The translations under genes and the position numbers were made by a program. DNA of 64,000 nt from Mycobacterium sp. ITM-2016-00316 (GTDB lineage: Bacteria > Actinomycetota > Actinomycetes > Mycobacteriales > Mycobacteriaceae), in assembly GCF_002968335.2 (NCBI RefSeq), contig NZ_CP134398.1, forward strand, positions 1,736,001 to 1,800,000. Direction: 5' to 3'. The notes beneath the pieces were generated by a model. It ran no database searches. It was not told the DNA's origin and saw only the letters and a program-made list of their open reading frames with translations. Each line of letters opens with the position of its first letter. Positions within the stretch are counted from its first letter, which is position 1. This document shows positions 62,125-64,000 of the stretch, in pieces.

Positions 62125-63789
62125 GTGCCATTGTCCGAAGCGGGCCTGCTTGGCGCGGCAGGCGGCGTCGTGTTTGCCCGGGGTGAGGACTACGTCGGGT
62201 ATGTCCGCGGGCTGCGGGTCGCCGACACGAAGGCGTACGCGTCCGTCCAGGCCAAGCGGGTGTATACCGTGGAACTCGATTGGTCCGGTTCGGTGCTCGG
62301 TGGATGGTGCACCTGCCCGCATTTCGAGGACGGCCATTTCTGCAAGCACCTGGTCGCAGTCGGGCTCGCCGCGATCGACACCGGCCGCGTCGCAGTCGAC
62401 CTTGACGCCAACGGTGCACCCGATACGGCCTTGGATGACGCGGTGCGGGCGATGGATCTCGATGAGCTACGCGAGCAGGTGCTCGATCTTGCCCGCCGCG
62501 ACGACAGTGTGCAACGGCTGATCGAGATCCGAACCATGGCAGCGTCGAGTGATGGCGCCGAGGCCGCACCTGAGCTGGATGCCTATGTGCGAAACGCACT
62601 GTCGTTTCGCGGCTTTATCGACTATCGGCGCTCGTTCGACGTTGCGGGCGTGGCCGCTGACGTGCTCGACGAGTTGGAAAGCTACCTGGACGGTGGGGCC
62701 GCCGAGGCGGTGCGCCCCGCGTTACTGCGAGCGGTGACCCGGTTGCGCAAGATCATGGAGGAGGCCGACGACTCGTCGGGGTCGATCGGCTTTGAATGTG
62801 AAAGGGCGGCTTCCCTTTATGCACGGGCGTGCCGATTGGGCCGGCCCGATCCCGTCAAGCTCGCCACCTGGCTGGTGAAATTTCGCGCCGACTCGCCGGG
62901 CTGGCCCGAACTGGTCCTTGCCGATTTCGTCGACGCGTTCGACGAACCTGCGCTGGCGACCTATCGGCGGGCGGTGGCCGCGGTGGACCGCAAGTACGCC
63001 GACCGAGAAAAGTGGACTCGGTCGGAAATCGACCGAATGGTACTTGAACTTGCCGACCACGACGGCGACGTCGACCAAGCCGTCGACCTCTTGAGCCGAC
63101 GCGACCACCCGCAATACGGGGCGATCGTGGATCGGTTGCGGGCCGCCGGCCGAGCCGATGAAGCGGTCGGGTGGATTGACCGCGCGGTCACCGAGGGCCG
63201 AGTATCCAGTCACGGTGGCGGCAATGACTTCTGGTTGAGCCCCGATGCCGTTGCGCAGACCTACCTGAGCCTGGGCCGTCTCGATGACGCTCTCGATGTC
63301 ATGCGGGCCGACTTTGTCCGGCAGCCTTCGGTTCCCACTTACCGTGTCTTGCTGGACTTCGCGACAACCATCGATCGCGCCGACACCGAACAGGCATGGG
63401 CGCTCGAGCATGCGGAGAGACTCGCGGCGGACCGATTCGCCCAGGGCGCGGTTCTGGTGCAGCTGTGGCTCAGTGAGGGTGATATCGAGGCCGCGTGGCG
63501 GGCCGCAGATCGCTACGGCCCGGGCTGGGCCTGGAAGGAACTGGCGCAACGCGGTGCTGATGCCCGACCCGTCGCCGCGGCTGACCTGTACCGTCCGCAG
63601 CTGGAGACCGATTTGCGGTATCCCAACTCCAAGATCTATCCCGATATCGCTGCGACGCTGGCCACCATGGCGAAGCTGTACGAAAAGGGCGGACGCAGTG
63701 CCGATTTCGCGCTCTTCATGGCCGAGATCCGGCGGGAGTACGGCCGACGGCCATCGTTGATGAAGGCACTCGACGCCAAGAAACTCTGA
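62125..63789 (+). CDS. SWIM zinc-finger protein with helical repeats
   Basis: 554 aa. The SWIM motif CxCx(n)CxH is GWCTCPHFEDGHFCKHLVAVGLA at about residues 60-82, preceded by a beta-hairpin (VRGLRVADTKAYASVQAKRV). The rest is helical with TPR-like stretches (AVDLLSRRDHPQYGAIVDRL, YLSLGRLDDALDVMRADFV, WALEHAERLAADRFAQGAVL). SWIM domains bind DNA or proteins; members occur with helicases in bacteria, but none is next to it here. GTG start; other frames starting at nearby ATGs do not continue. Function unknown. Confidence 0.85.
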   Translation: MPLSEAGLLGAAGGVVFARGEDYVGYVRGLRVADTKAYASVQAKRVYTVELDWSGSVLGGWCTCPHFEDGHFCKHLVAVGLAAIDTGRVAVDLDANGAPDTALDDAVRAMDLDELREQVLDLARRDDSVQRLIEIRTMAASSDGAEAAPELDAYVRNALSFRGFIDYRRSFDVAGVAADVLDELESYLDGGAAEAVRPALLRAVTRLRKIMEEADDSSGSIGFECERAASLYARACRLGRPDPVKLATWLVKFRADSPGWPELVLADFVDAFDEPALATYRRAVAAVDRKYADREKWTRSEIDRMVLELADHDGDVDQAVDLLSRRDHPQYGAIVDRLRAAGRADEAVGWIDRAVTEGRVSSHGGGNDFWLSPDAVAQTYLSLGRLDDALDVMRADFVRQPSVPTYRVLLDFATTIDRADTEQAWALEHAERLAADRFAQGAVLVQLWLSEGDIEAAWRAADRYGPGWAWKELAQRGADARPVAAADLYRPQLETDLRYPNSKIYPDIAATLATMAKLYEKGGRSADFALFMAEIRREYGRRPSLMKALDAKKL

Positions 63790-63803
63790 CGTCCAGTGCT
63801 TGC

Positions 63804-64000
63804 TACCCCGCAATCGGTCTGCGTACATCCAGGTGGGCAAGGTCGGCAGCGACGCGCCCGGCCGCCAGCCCGGTGGCGTTGGACGCCGACACCGCCCGGG
63901 CGATGGCGGCCGGGAAGAGTCGGTCGAACAGGTCGTCGGCCGCCTGGCTGCGCGCCGCCAAGACCGGTAGCAGCTTGTCGTGATCGACGTTGGCGGCGGC
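63804..64000 (-). CDS. C-terminal end of an unidentified protein (cut by window edge)
   Basis: The last 65 codons read VDHDKLLPVLAARSQAADDL, FDRLFPAAIARAVSASNATG and LAAGRVAADLAHLDVRRPIA before TAG. The ending 'AAGRVAADLA.LDVRRPI' is reminiscent of DUF2786-type proteins, but this is a weak resemblance. It converges on the SWIM gene with 14 nt between stops. Confidence 0.5.

Overview
The window is high-GC actinobacterial chromosome, almost certainly from a rapidly growing mycobacterium (Mycobacterium/Mycolicibacterium). The basis is an antigen 85 mycolyltransferase, an MmpL transporter, paired FadE acyl-CoA dehydrogenases, FprA, a tmRNA whose tag reads ADSNQRDYALAA, and the order fprA / prfB / MscS-like / Thr-rich membrane protein / ftsE / ftsX / smpB, which matches my memory of M. 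tuberculosis Rv3106-Rv3100c. The fadE24-fadE23 pair beside hisN likewise recalls Rv3137-Rv3140. No database search was run; all assignments come from reading motifs and translated sequence.

Layout. 1-6.9 kb: a minus-strand catabolic operon (homogentisate-dioxygenase-like cupin, alpha/beta hydrolase, family III CoA-transferase, HMG-CoA-lyase-like enzyme, TetR), an MmpL gene remnant, and a TetR plus flavin-monooxygenase pair with a clear operator. 7-15.4 kb: antigen 85, fadE24-fadE23 behind a perfect palindrome, hisN, an F420/PPOX-type protein, a DUF559 nuclease gene bracketed by two copies of a 61-bp hairpin repeat, and fprA. 15.5-23 kb: the conserved translation and division block, with a membrane GGDEF-EAL protein lying between smpB and ssrA. 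23-30.4 kb: RibD-like reductase, SDR, hydrolase, CPA2 antiporter, a Thr-rich membrane protein, and a stand-alone LigD-type polymerase divergent from an orphan proteasome-beta-like protein. 30.4-42.2 kb: MmpL, glycosyltransferase plus GH13 pair, an Anbu / N-formylglutamate amidohydrolase / transglutaminase operon, a hydrolase-cyclase fusion, and a diiron protein with its reductase.

42.2-53 kb: an SDR / SnoaL / MarR group with matching inverted repeats, then a seven-gene minus-strand operon (GntR, soluble Cache protein, P450, glutamine-synthetase-like ligase, solute-binding-like protein, two class I amidotransferases) divergent from an APC permease. It reads as a pathway for uptake, gamma-glutamylation, oxidation and de-glutamylation of an amine.

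53-64 kb is accessory DNA: small secreted proteins, three overlapping or closely spaced immunity-like genes, a TetR/MpaB pair, and a DesA3-like desaturase followed by a 3.2-kb ESX-type module. That module holds an EspC-like gene, a WXG-plus-amidase toxin candidate, membrane partners and a glycine-zipper microprotein. It is closed by a second, 92 % identical copy of the desaturase 3' end, so it looks like a cassette inserted at that gene. A SWIM-domain protein and a truncated gene end the window.
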